Positions 37,783 through 49,121 of a stretch of 64,000 nucleotides of DNA are shown piece by piece. Numbering within the stretch: the first letter of the stretch is position 1; each line of letters starts with the position of its first letter. The notes below the pieces were generated by a model. That model had not been told where the DNA came from and ran no database searches. It was given only the letters and a program-made list of their open reading frames with translations. The position numbers and the translations under genes were made by a program. This DNA comes from Pectinophora gossypiella (lineage: Eukaryota; Arthropoda; Insecta; Lepidoptera; Gelechiidae), in assembly GCF_024362695.1 (NCBI RefSeq), contig NC_065404.1, forward strand, positions 7,542,604 through 7,606,603, given 5' to 3'.

Positions 37783-39389
37783 TGGCGGGCTGACGGCGTG
37801 GCGCGAGGCGGCGAGGAGTGCGCACGGAGTGCCGAGTGCGGAGTGCGAGCGGCACAATGGAGCGGTGGCGCGGCACCGACGGAACCGGATAGCGCCTATT
37901 GCCGGCACCGAGAGTGCCGATAAGAGCGCGCGCGGTCGGCCGCACCCGCGCCGCGCCAGCGCCGACGCCTGCCCCCTGATTTATGTACGACGTGTCTCCT
38001 TTTTAATGAGTCCGTAAGAAGATATCTCCCCGAACACCACAATAAATTTCCCAGCTGTGACTTGCCAAAATGCTTCCACGTCGATATCTGCAAACAAACG
38101 CAGTCCCATTCCGTTAATCTGCCGAAGCGAAGAACGTATCGCGTATATAAGTCGTGCTTATCTCGGGTAATGGCCGTCTATCTAGTTGATCTGCCAGTTT
38201 TATTTATGGCCATGTTTTCCTTTACGCGCTCCTTCCAATTTGTGGAGAGTGAAAGGGATTGTTATAAGGCTGCCATGTTTCATAGCAATAAACATGTGTA
38301 TCCAAAATAACGACATTAACTATTTCCTTTTAGTCCCTTTCACGTGACTATTGTTTTCTTCCAGCATTGTTTGTGAAGATTCTTTTGTAGTTGGTAACAA
38401 GCAGCTAAATCTTCAGTGGAAACTAAATTAAAACCTTGAAGATAATTAAAGAGGTTTTATTAGGTACGAATAAGTAAGCAAGGATATGAAGACTTCAGTA
38501 ATTCGTATTTCATAAAGAGCAAACGGCTTACTTTAAGCTCTATACTTTGTTCCATCTATTATATGAGTACGTAATATCTGTGTAGAGTAAAGCTCATTTG
38601 AAGGCTAAAAATGGCGCGGGTGCCGGTGTGCGGCGCTGGGGGCATCACGGGGGCGAGTTAAAATACTGGCTGTTGGTTGCGTGCCCCCTCGTTACGGGCA
38701 CCGGCGTCCGCGCTCGTTCTGTGTAAGTAGTGCGTTCATCCTGTTAAATTTATTGCCGCTTTTATATCAGCCGTTACAGGGAGGTCCCTTTCGTCCGTAT
38801 CGGACCGCGCGGAGCCCAGCTTAGTGAAGTCGCAATTACGTTTTACCGGCTTTGACTCCAACGGAGGCGACTTTTGCTGTCCATCGAATCGTAATGGAAT
38901 TAGCGTTCCAGTGCTCTTTTAATTTGAGTTCTCTCCTTACTAAACGAATCCTAACCTGAACATTTCCTCTATTGACAAATTTGGCACAGGCTTTGGCTAT
39001 CTATTTACTTTATGTGTATATACATTTCTCAAAGAGTATGCTGCCCTGGCATAAAACTCTTTTTGTCAGTTCCGTTCCGTTCGGTACATGTAAACAATTA
39101 CACTATTACATATAGAAATACTTATTTATCGTACATACATATATCGTAGAATCTGTAGCAAAACGCTACGCCCGTAGCATTCGTAGCAATTCAGTTACCC
39201 CACGTTTCTTTTAAAACTTTCGAGCTTTAACCAATTACTAGGATTTGGAAAATATATTTGCTTTACCTACTTCTAGCTAACATCGCTGTATGTGTGTGAT
39301 TGGGGTCATCCCTATTAAGATGGATGTACTAAAAAGTAGTCTAAACAAAAATATGATAAATTGTGACTATTGAGATTGAGTGACAGGTT
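37783..39389. other. Non-coding stretch starting in a CpG-rich block
   Basis: About 37783-37980 is strongly CpG-rich, and a second patch lies at 38600-38720. The transposon therefore landed at the edge of a GC-rich block, which fits its GC-rich target duplication. No splice-bounded exon seen. Confidence 0.55.
39145..39188. repeat. GTAGCA-N4-GCTACG motif cluster
   Basis: Reads GTAGCA, AAAC, GCTACG, then CCCGTAGCATTCGTAGC. The same arrangement as at 23134-23168. Function unknown. Confidence 0.45.
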
Positions 39390-39545
39390 ACAATACGATA
39401 CAAAAACTCTTTATTGCACTTGAATCACATCAAAAATACATTAGTATAATTAAATTGGTAGTACAACAGGCGGCCTTATTGCTAAGGTAGCAATCTCTTC
39501 CAGGCAAACAGGTTACCAACCTGTTTTCTGATCTTATAGTCGACG
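39390..39545 (-). mobile_element. LINE 3' UTR-like fragment
   Basis: Contains the phrase (on +) CAGGCGGCCTTATTGCTAAGG ... GCAATCTCTTCCAGGCAAAC, preceded by ACTCTTTATTGCAC. On the minus strand this is CTGGAAGAGATTGC ... AAGGCCGCCTG ... CAATAAAGAG, which I recognise as a common lepidopteran retrotransposon 3' UTR with its AATAAA near the end. No coding part is present. Confidence 0.6.
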
Positions 39546-39655
39546 GTCTTGAATTATAACACCATGCTCCGTTCTGAAGTTTCTATTCCTCTTTAGTCAT
39601 ACACAGAACGTCTAAATCATATGAATTTCACATGCATACACAACAAATGTGTGCA

Positions 39656-39671
39656 TGTACAATATTGTACA
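39656..39671. repeat. 16 bp perfect palindrome beside a short hairpin
   Basis: TGTACAATATTGTACA is perfectly self-complementary. Immediately upstream, 39631-39657, CATGCATACACA and GTGTGCATG form an imperfect stem. No known site recognised. Confidence 0.7.
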
Positions 39672-39982
39672 AGACGGTGGTATCGAATTGAAAATCTGAC
39701 TTGAATAATTCTTGGTATGCTACGGCTTGCAAGGAAACAGAATTGCAGCATATGCAGCGAATCAAAAATAAGGCGGAGGACATGTGTAGAGCGGAGCAAC
39801 GGCCGGCTGGCTCATCTAACATGCATGTGCCCGCACCCGGCGGCGCCCGCGTCGCGACCAGCATCTCATTACCGCCTGACAGCCTCACAACACCAACATG
39901 TGTCACAACACACCCACTTAGTAATAACATACCGGATATTTATACCCCACCAACAACGGTTTGTTTACTTTAAGTAATAGCA

Positions 39983-40266
39983 ATCCTAAAACAAGTCATC
40001 ATCATCTCCCTAGCGTTTTCCTTGTAAGATTTGACAGGTCCGGATTTTCAAAGAAGCGGCCAACCCGCGAAGGGAAAACCAGCCCAATACAGGTTAGCTC
40101 ACATACCTCTCAAACGCATTTTTCGGCATGTGGATTTCCTCACGATGTTTTCCTTCACCGCTGAACACGAGATAATCATTTATGATCCAAATATGAATGC
40201 GAAAAGCGATTTCGAAAATTATAGCTTTATGCCCGAGCTGGAATCGAATCCATATGGGCGCGTTAC
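39983..40266 (-). mobile_element. SINE-like retroposon, different family
   Basis: On + it reads CATCATCATCTCCCTAGCG at the tail side, then CCAACCCGCGAAGGGAAAACC, CCTCACGATGTTTTCCTTC and a decayed tRNA-like B box on the minus strand (GGATTCGATTCC, near 40240). I recognise this as a very common lepidopteran repeat. A candidate 12 bp target duplication with one mismatch (TAAGTAATAGCA 39971-39982; TAAGTGATAGCA 40267-40278) bounds it. Confidence 0.82.
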
Positions 40267-40329
40267 TAAGTGATAGCAGAATAATGATTTTCAATAACAT
40301 TCTTTAAAGTAAAGATGTCTTTAAAGTAA

Positions 40330-40533
40330 GTGATGGGCAAAGAACATCACGCACTGGGTACCACAGGACGGACACCGTAGACGTGGTAGACCCCGGAAAC
40401 GATGCATGGCGCGATGATCTCGACGGTTATCGAAAAGACTGGATAGAGCTCGCACAGAACCGGGATTCTTGGAAAGATATGGGGGAGGCCTTTGCTCAGC
40501 AGTGGGATCATACAGGCTAATAATATAAAATAA
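40330..40533 (+). mobile_element. 5'-truncated LINE 3' end (RTE-like), frameshifted
   Basis: Encodes the very C-terminus of a non-LTR ORF2: WVPQDGHRRRGRPRKR, then after a ~4 base insertion (TGCA near 40401-40405) WRDDLDGYRKDWIELAQNR, ending GEAFAQQWDHTG and a stop at about 40517-40519. An A-rich tail follows. GRPxxRWxDD and EAxxQQW are typical of the C-terminal tails of insect RTE-like elements. Flanked by TAAAGTAA at 40322-40329 and 40534-40541 (candidate 8 bp duplication), so it inserted already 5'-truncated. Its last ~38 bp matches SINE tail type A. Confidence 0.82.
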
Positions 40534-40541
40534 TAAAGTAA

Positions 40542-43500
40542 CAGTGGTATAATCCGCCTAAAATTCTAAGATTGCAATTCCGATTGCAACTTCACCATGG
40601 AGCTCCATTCTCCATTTAATTTTAGATTATAATATGTATCGCGTATAGCGGTGCAGCCCAAATTCACAAGGTGTCATCTTCCACGGTAACAACCTGCTAT
40701 CAAATGTTTCCATCCAGTTTATGCACATATTGTGAAAAAAAAAACTAGCAAATATCGTTTAAATCTCACATCTACATAAAGACGTTTGTCCTCGTCCAAT
40801 GTATAACACCGATGACGCAAATAATTTACGATCCGGCTGTCGGTGCATGAATATTCGACGACGCTCTACGGAACCCTGAAAACATTTTTCATCGTAAGAC
40901 GAACGCTGCGCGCTCGAAGATGGATATTACTCTTTAAAAGTTGAACGCTGATATATTGTTACCTTGCTTAAAATTTAATATTGACGTGTGCATTGTTAGT
41001 AAAGAGAACAGACCGGCGAGTCGAGCCCGAGTCACCCGAGCACTAGAAGAGGCAATTTTATGGGTTTATTGAAAGGTATTCGTCTCTGGCGTACACCCCT
41101 AAGTGATGAGATCCGGCCGAACCCCGGCGTTCATAACGTTTGTAATACCGTTTTATGACCAGCTTAGGACGTAACTTATACATATTTTGAATAACTTTAC
41201 GCGCTGCTTAGAAAAGAATTACTACTGCCGGTCTTGCCGAGATAAGCCTAAAAGAGAATAAATTTATTATGTCCTTACAATGATGTACTTTAATAACGCT
41301 CTTTTCTTAATATAAAGGCCGGGGCTTTGAGAAACGGCAACTCTACATGTGCCGACCGACAGTATTCTTTTTAAGGTATTCATGTACAACGACCATCAAC
41401 GCCAAGTACCAGTAAAGGTTGGCCAATTTGCATAATACCGAGTTATATTCACGTCCCCAAGACCCTGCAATAACATTTTATCGGTTGTCTAGGAATATTT
41501 TTGCGATTTATTTATCACCTTTCCAAATATTTTTATTACGCAGCAAGTTTGTATGTTTTATATTTTTCTATAGTAAATTAGTAATTACACGTATAAATTA
41601 ATCAATGTCATCGCTAACTGGGTACAATGCGCTAGGTTCAGATCGGATCTTAACGAAGTGGTCCCGAGGCGGAGCGGCTACGCACGTACGTACAGCGCGG
41701 TACCAGCGCTGCGATATAGCTCTTAATACATATTTCGCGTGCTCGCCCGCTCGCTCTACGGGCAATAAAAACAATATTTTTGTAACAATTCCGTTGCAGG
41801 GTGTAGAAGCGTATTCGTATCATACTGGAGAATCGTACAGGTCAGCACACGTGTTCCACACATACAATCAGCCATTAAGGCACCCCGTGACACCCCAAAA
41901 ACGATTTGATTAAACTCATAAAACGGAAGGCAGCGCTACTGGCGCTGTCGGTCGGTGTGATAGAAAGTGGAAGTTATAGGCGCCATTCCCGAGCGCCTCC
42001 GACCCCTGGGAGTCGCCGAGTCCGCATCAACCACCTTTTAATAACACAGTCGAGTGCTTTCGCGGCCAAGATTAAAATATCTGTGAATAATTACTGCCTT
42101 TCAAATAATATTTTATTATTAAGTCAATTTTTTTTATATTCCCATAGTAATTACAATTACAAGATACTCATCATGTTATAGTTGATCTCCAAGGGAAACA
42201 TATATGAGCTGCGCTGTCTGTATCGGGTCTTGTTACCAAGTATCGAATCCCTGAGCTTACGGTGCGAGCGCGTGCACGTCAAACTTCGCTAACCGCCCTT
42301 AAGAAAGTTGGCAAAGTTGCCTCCCGTCGGAGATGTGCTGCGTCGTGCCGCCTCGCGACGTACAGACCTCGTGTAAACTCTAATCCCGCAGATGATGCTC
42401 GGATTTACCAGCTTTATATTACCTCCACCAAAAGTTGCTTGATAAATGTTGCCTTTAACAACTAAAAGTACACCGTCAGCATTAATCGACAGCTTACATC
42501 AATAGCTTCTTTCGTGAAAAGTGCCGAATAATGGATGAATATTTTTCGAACGAATAAATTAAGATATAACTTATCTTTTGCCCGGAAAATTGCAGGGACA
42601 ATGTGTTTACATGGAGTGTCTTTGAGCATGGTGAGGAGTGCAAGAGGAAGTCGTCAGGAAGCACTAGGATTCGCGTCCTCGCACTCGAGCGCGCATGAAT
42701 GGCGCTCGCGTCGCATTATCAGCCGTCACTCCGCTCGACAGGTGTCGCCTTCAGCCAACTCGAGAGTAAATTACTAGCTTCCAAGTCGCTGAATCAACCC
42801 AACTCTAATCGATTTTCGAACCATTCGCTAAAGAGCTCAGAGCTCGGATGAGTATAAATGACGACCGCAAAGTTAAGCATTGAGCTACGTAATTCAGCAA
42901 CCTAATCGTATTAAGACATTTGATGATCACTACGTGTCTACACTTTTTATAAATTAATGTACCTAAAAGTTGGCATGCAACAACATGTTGGTCTATATGG
43001 GCTTCTAAATACGTTTACTAAACACAGATGTATGCACTGTGTCGTGTACGGTATATGTTTAACCACACCTTTCTCAGAAACTACAAATCGTATTGCAGCT
43101 TCAATGTTGGACTGGGAGCTGATCAAAAACATAGAAAACGATGCGGGCATGTCGTAAAGTCCGATGTAGGGATTGTATCCTTTTTTAACATGATGGACAA
43201 TTGTTATGAGCGATAGGATGAGAGAGGCTCTTACTCGTATGCGGTTGCTGGGAAAAAAAGGAGTTTTTTTTTAAATCTAAACAACAATTATTAACATACC
43301 TATTCGAAATATGTATAAACTGATTTCAGTTTAGAATAAGATACGAAACGTACGTGAATATTGCTCTAACCCCGTCAATTTAATATTGGCATTACTAATT
43401 TTGACAAATGGAACATTGTTATTCTAATCTAAAGCATCCCGGCGGATTAGAATCGTATATCTATTCATTGTGTGCGCGTGGCAGTGTGTAGTTATAGTAG

Positions 43501-45043
43501 AGAGTAGCAACATCTTGCATGCTAAACGCGAGCTTCGAGCTCGTTTTCGTATTTAAATAGGGAAATGGGAAACAGACGCGGTGAGTCGACGAAGCACTGG
43601 TGCCGTGGTATTGTTTTAATTAAAGTAATTGGAGGAGGCACGTCGAGAGCCGCCGCTCGGTTGCCATGATCTGTGCCTTGAGGATTTACACCAATTTAAG
43701 ACCGAGCTCAGTGAGGCATCAATTAATAGTACAAGCCATACTCGATTCTGTAACTGGATGCAAATTTATCAATCCGCTGTTGTGCCAATTTATACATATT
43801 ATCAGACTACAACATTCCGTTGAAACTGTTTGGTACATAACAAAGCAGCGGATATACCAATATAAATCTTAACAATTCAATTAGACTTATGTCCAAAGGC
43901 AATGAAATTGTCTACTCAGGCGTAGCTGGTTCCGAGCGGCTGCAATCCTTTTTCGATGCGACAAATGCAGCGGCGGAATATGAGAAAAGAAACTAAAGAA
44001 ACTGACGCTAACAAAAAAGAACGACTAAAGATAAACGGAAACGGACTCGCTCATAGAGAAAAGTAGAGACGGTCGCGCTACAGAAACTTCGCGGGCGGCC
44101 GGCGCTTACCCATTCCGCGCACATACGTGACTCTTGCATGGCTTGCTATTTTTCCGAGTTATTATAGTTTTAATAAAAAAAAACTCAAAGATACTTAAAA
44201 GACTTACGTTATTGTCTAAACACTGTTTGATGTTTTCCTGTGTGGAGAATGGATAATACTCGTAAACAGCCTTTAAGAAAGTCGCCGTCTCCTGTCTTTA
44301 ATCAAGCAAATGTTCTATTTTCGCAGCAAAGCTCGGATTAACCCTTTCCCAGAGAGCGCGTTTGTACAAGTTTCCTTAAAGTAATTAAAGGTTCAAGCAA
44401 TTTGAACTCTGAAATGAAAATTCATAATCTATTTATCTGTAAGGGTATCTACAAAAGAATTTTGTATTCATCGTTGTAAAGTTCAGAAGAAAATTTCACA
44501 ATTTACAAATACTCAGCAAAAAGTTTGTTTCTCTTCAAACGAACTTTATTCGTTCCACAGCCAATAAATTCGTATTACAGGCGCATAATCATTGCTACAG
44601 CTTTTATAGCGGAAGTAAATTCCTGCCAGCGATATAACACGTAACCACATTACCATGTGGTGCCGTGCAACTCTGACTTTAGCCTTATTGCTAACAGTGG
44701 CAGCTTCGCAGCATCACCGAAACAGTGAATAATGCAAAGGATTTACGAAACAGATCATATTTTTTCAGAGAAAATGTGGAATCGCGAAGTGGCAAAACAG
44801 AATTTAATATTCGTAAAAGGGTTGACGTCGGGGTCGGCCAGTGCGGCAGTTGACGCGTGCCTGCTCTAGGAGTTTTTTTGGCTACTTTCCAAAATCAATA
44901 TCTTCGAATACACAGGCCGTCGCGCATTTGCACTAATCTTGCTGAAAGAGCATCGTGCAATGGACATTACTACCTATATTACTTTGCTACTTCCCTTTGC
45001 AAATACATTATACTTTGCAACATTTAATTTGTCTCTTCGTTGC
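40542..45043. other. Non-coding stretch
   Basis: No gene or repeat I can support. AT-rich with moderately GC-rich patches around 41640-41760, 41930-42030 and 42660-42740. The short frames here (up to about 100 codons) lack recognisable domains. Confidence 0.6.
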
Positions 45044-45056
45044 GTTTGTTATTTAT

Positions 45057-45074
45057 CACACACACACACACACA
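45057..45074. repeat. (CA)9 tract forming the SINE terminal tail
   Basis: Eighteen bases of CA, in sense orientation (TG)9 at the extreme 3' end of the SINE. It abuts, and by two bases overlaps, the target duplication. Confidence 0.9.
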
Positions 45075-45413
45075 TAAACAGCCTATATACGTCCCACTGC
45101 TGGGCACAGGCCTCCCCTCAATCAACCGGAGGGGGTATGGAGCATACTCCACCACGCTGCTCCAATGCGGGTTGGTGGAGGTGTTTTTACGGCTAGTAGC
45201 CGGGACCAACGGCTTAACGTGCCCTCCGAAGCACGGAATCATCTTACTTTTTCGGACAATCAGGTGATTCAAGCCTGAAAAGTCCTAACCAAACAAAGGA
45301 CAGTCTCACAAAGTGATTTCGACAATGTCCCCATCGGGAATCGAACCCGGACCTCCAGATCGTGAGCCTAACGCTCTAACCACTAGACCACAGAGGCTGT
45401 TCCACTTCTTGTT
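45059..45413 (-). mobile_element. tRNA-Glu-like SINE, tail type A, full-length copy
   Basis: Bounded by a perfect 15 bp target duplication, GTTTGTTATTTATCA, at 45044-45058 and 45414-45428, which fixes both ends. Minus-strand head: CTGTGGTCTAGTGGTTAG and GGGTTCGATTCCCG. Body as in 37048-37389, from which it differs at only a few positions. Tail ends TATATAGGCTGTTTATGTG followed by (TG)n. Probably pol III transcribed and mobilised by a LINE. No protein is encoded; frames through it are spurious. Confidence 0.95.
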
Positions 45414-45428
45414 GTTTGTTATTTATCA

Positions 45429-48400
45429 ATTTCCGGATTTAAGCAACATTTTCCTTTCTCAGAAGAAAGGGTATCTCTTCCAGGCTTATAAATGCAGACC
45501 CTGTTGCCCAAAATAACTTGCTCGCCACCCTGTGTAATTAACATCGAAAGCGTAACAAACATTGTTTTCTGTTTTGGAAAATTATTTACTGGGGTTTGTT
45601 GCGATCGCCGCATAAAGACCCACATGAATTTGGAATTAAGACCTTATTTATTATTTCTGTTTTTGACCCTTTAAAACAATATTAGTGTGATAAGTTATAA
45701 GCAATAACGGTATCGTTCTACAGCAATTTTAACAACAACCTACTTTTTATGAAATACCAAATACATATTTGGTTCGACGTCTTAAATTAAAATTTGTACC
45801 CCACTGAAAACACAATCACTCCCACAGATAAGAACATTAAGGTATAAGAAAGGCTTTTACGACAATGTCATTATCGCACTGCCGAAATATCACGTCGAAA
45901 TGAAAACGCTCGAGGACACGCGAATGAATAATACATGAAAAATAAATCTTTTCAGTGACGTTTCTTTTTCTGAGTGGAATCTACTGTAGGTAAATATTAT
46001 TTGCTGTTAGACTAACTCGAGTATTGAGTCCTTGATAAAAATAATTCCCCCATATGAAATGCATGTTGATAGAAACGAAAGGATCGATTTAAATCAAATT
46101 AACACAGTTAGTGAGGGAATAGCGACTGGCGCAGCCGACGGGTGCGGAGCGGTGCGCCGTGCTCGAGAGCTCGGTTCATTTAAAGGCACTTGTCTGTAAT
46201 TGCAGAGCGACTAAGACTTTAGCCCATCCGAACGGCAAGCATCACCGAACAAAAAGAACTTTTAATGATTTGACAAAATCGACCCTCCCAATGTTTGCAC
46301 GGAACATGAGGGATTGCGGTCGTAGTGACTCTTATTTATTTTACTTTCCTCATACACCAAGTCATATCAATGGATTTCGCTCTATGGTGCACCCATTGGA
46401 TGTAAAGTTAGTTAAAATAAGAGAGAGTGCATCTTGCAGGTTGGTTTTAAAAGCAATGCAAGACGTTGCAATTTGGTCGGAAACGCAATAAATAGCTCGG
46501 GCGGCGCCGCTTGACCCACTTCCTGTTACATGCCGAAACGCCTGCGATTTAATCGCGCCGTGCCCCACTCCATCCTTCCGCCGAGACCCCACACGCTTCG
46601 CTTCTTTGCCCCATAATTATTAAATCCATTTCCAACTCGCCAAGGAACGGGCACACCCAGATAAATGCACCCACATGTCTGAGAGTACTATAAACGTTAA
46701 TCACATAAATTGGAGCGGACATTCGTTACCTTTACATTCAACATCGTCTCTTGCCAACAGCGTAGATAAATCTGTATTCTCAGTCTCCGTGTGACTTCGT
46801 TTATTTCAATGTCACATTAGGACTGTATATTATTTCTTTGTATAATACCGTATTTCCTCATACAACTCACTTTTTAAGACGAAAGTTGCGTTTCTTATAA
46901 ATCGAGCACATATCATCATTTATTATCGACCACTATTACATACGCTTGGAAGCTATCCCCAAAGGTTGCTTTTGCTGAAATATGAGTCATAAATTTTTAT
47001 GCCCAAAATGCGGAGGTCTGCCTCGGCGGGCAATCATCGGGTGTTTCTCTTGTATTATATAAATACATAAACTCACGCCTACTTCCCGCAGGGCTAGACA
47101 GGCCTAAAGGGTTTCATTTGCTACGTTCTTGACACGCCTCTCCCAATTCGCATTCATTAATCATTTGATACGTTTTTCTTTTCTATTCTGTGAAGTATTG
47201 CAGTGGCTTGCGACGTTTTCGGTCGAGTTGAGTCGGTGGCGGGTTAGAGTGCGGCGGTGCGGGCGGGCGCGGCGGCATCTGATCGCGAGGCGGAAATTGC
47301 GCGGCGCGTCGCGTGCGCCGCCGCCGCGTGCCCGTGACGTGCACTCATTCGCTACCTATTTTATTTCGCTCCGCTACACGCTGCACCTCCAAAATCTTTC
47401 ACATGTATACCTTTTGTAAGCTTTTACTTTACTCTCAGTTGTGAATTATTTTTGCAAGACTATTCTAAGAATATTTACTGCCTCAAAATTTACCCTCCTA
47501 ATCCGGTGTGTTACAATTATGTTCATGAAAAAAATGCATTAGTACTTACCAACAAAAACCTTGCTACCGAGGTCGGTGGATAAAGCTATAGACACGCATT
47601 GAAAACATAGACCGAGCGTGACTCAATATCAAACCTAATGCCAACATGTGTGTATATGTTTCGTCTCATAACAAAACAGGAGCGACTGCGCTCAGAAATA
47701 TTTTTGTGAAACTTTCATGAATATATTAGCCATAAATGTGACTAAAGGAATCTATTCCCTGTTGCGAACCGCCGCCGCCGCGCCGCCCTCCTCGCCGCAT
47801 GAATAGCTACAATTCTCTATTACACGAAGCCTGCGTTGAAACTAAAAAGTATAAAATCCTTTAGAAAGGCATATTATGTCTTAGCGAACCACGAGATTGT
47901 GCTTCATGTCTGTATCCTTTATTACTCGTATTATCCCGGCTGTTTTAGTATCCAGACTCAGGAGTGTGATTCTAATTTCATTTTGGTCAAATACAGCCAT
48001 ATTTTTCTTTTAATGGCGTTAGTATGAGTATTATTCATTCTACATGTATAAATATCATACGATGTGTATAGTTTTTTACGTTTATGATAGATACGCGACA
48101 CGGTGGAAAAAAACAAATTCTCGTGTTTTCCTCGACTAATCCCATCCGTTCGCCATTCCTCGCTGAGGCTTCCAGCGCTCGTAAAAATACAAGTTATACC
48201 ATTATATTTTTATGACACCAACAAATGTCAACTTTTCGAAGAGATACACCCGGCGCCTGGTCCGGAGCCGCGTTGTTTGTTATCTCGGGGCGCGGCCCCC
48301 CGCCTGATTTTTCATGAAGAACACTACTTGTTTAGGACCTCGTCAGCTTGCGAAAGTTATAACTCGCCCTAGATTCAACAACGAAAAGTTTGTACGACGC

Positions 48401-49056
48401 GACGCGTGGGGGACTACGCTGGGGAACAGGTGCCGCGCGCACTAAACCCTTTGCACAAATAATGCCGAATTGGCTCCTTATTTACCTATCCCCATTTATG
48501 ACCCTCACGTACACTACAAAAGGAAGGTCACCTCCCAATACACCGACATCAAAGTGCCTACTGTCTTATCTGATTAAATGCGTGAAGCGTTATTTGTGCT
48601 GAGAAAATAATTCTACTTTTATTGGCTTGTGCTGCTTCGCGTTTATAAAACGACTAATCAGAAATGAATAAAATTTCAATTTCCAGTTACTACTTAAATG
48701 TTTCCGTTAAGTCCGGCTGAATCAGCCTTGTAAGTATATAGTGCAGGACGACGAAAACAAGATGCGCTCAAGTATTCCTTTCAGACGTTCAGTTTCAAAG
48801 TTAGTTATATTCGTAGTTACTGTAACGGGTATCTAGAAACCAAAAGCTACCAAGTAATAACGAGACCTAACTTGGAAGTCTGGTTTGTAAAGACTTTGGA
48901 GATTTAACCCAGCGTAAATCTGAAGTGTTTATTGCATGCATTGTACGTAGTTCAGATCCAAATCAATTAACGCTGTAAGTAGTTTTTCAGACACTAATAA
49001 TATTTATTTACAATGAGAAACAAGCAAGTTATGCCGTTTTAATCTACCTAAATATA
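45429..49056. other. Non-coding stretch
   Basis: Apart from the retroposon fragment at 47061-47175, no repeats or genes recognised. CpG-rich patches at 47220-47340 and 47765-47805. Confidence 0.6.
47061..47175 (+). mobile_element. Decayed lepidopteran retroposon fragment
   Basis: ACATAAACTCACGCCTACTT, CCCGCAGGGCTAGACAGGCC, then CATTTGCTACGTTCTTGACACGCC resembles a common lepidopteran repeat with an ACTCACGCC...GGGGTAGaCAGAG signature. No boundaries visible. Confidence 0.5.
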
Positions 49057-49080
49057 CCTACAGACTACTCAGTCTGTAGG
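49057..49080. repeat. Perfect hairpin 1, ACTC loop
   Basis: CCTACAGACT, loop ACTC, AGTCTGTAGG: 10 bp perfect stem. Confidence 0.95.
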
Positions 49081-49081
49081 T

Positions 49082-49121
49082 CTTTTTTCTATTATTAGTA
49101 CTCACTAATAATAGAAAAAAG
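49082..49121. repeat. Perfect hairpin 2, ACTC loop
   Basis: CTTTTTTCTATTATTAGT (49082-49099), loop ACTC, then its exact reverse complement (49104-49121): an 18 bp perfect stem one base away from hairpin 1. No known family recognised. The stem is short for a microRNA precursor. Confidence 0.95.

Noticed and set aside
41605..41913. 102-codon ATG frame
   Set aside because: An acceptor-like TTGCAG falls inside it but no coherent exon structure or domain results.
46159..46491. 110-codon open frame
   Set aside because: No homology recognised, no signal or domain, ordinary composition.
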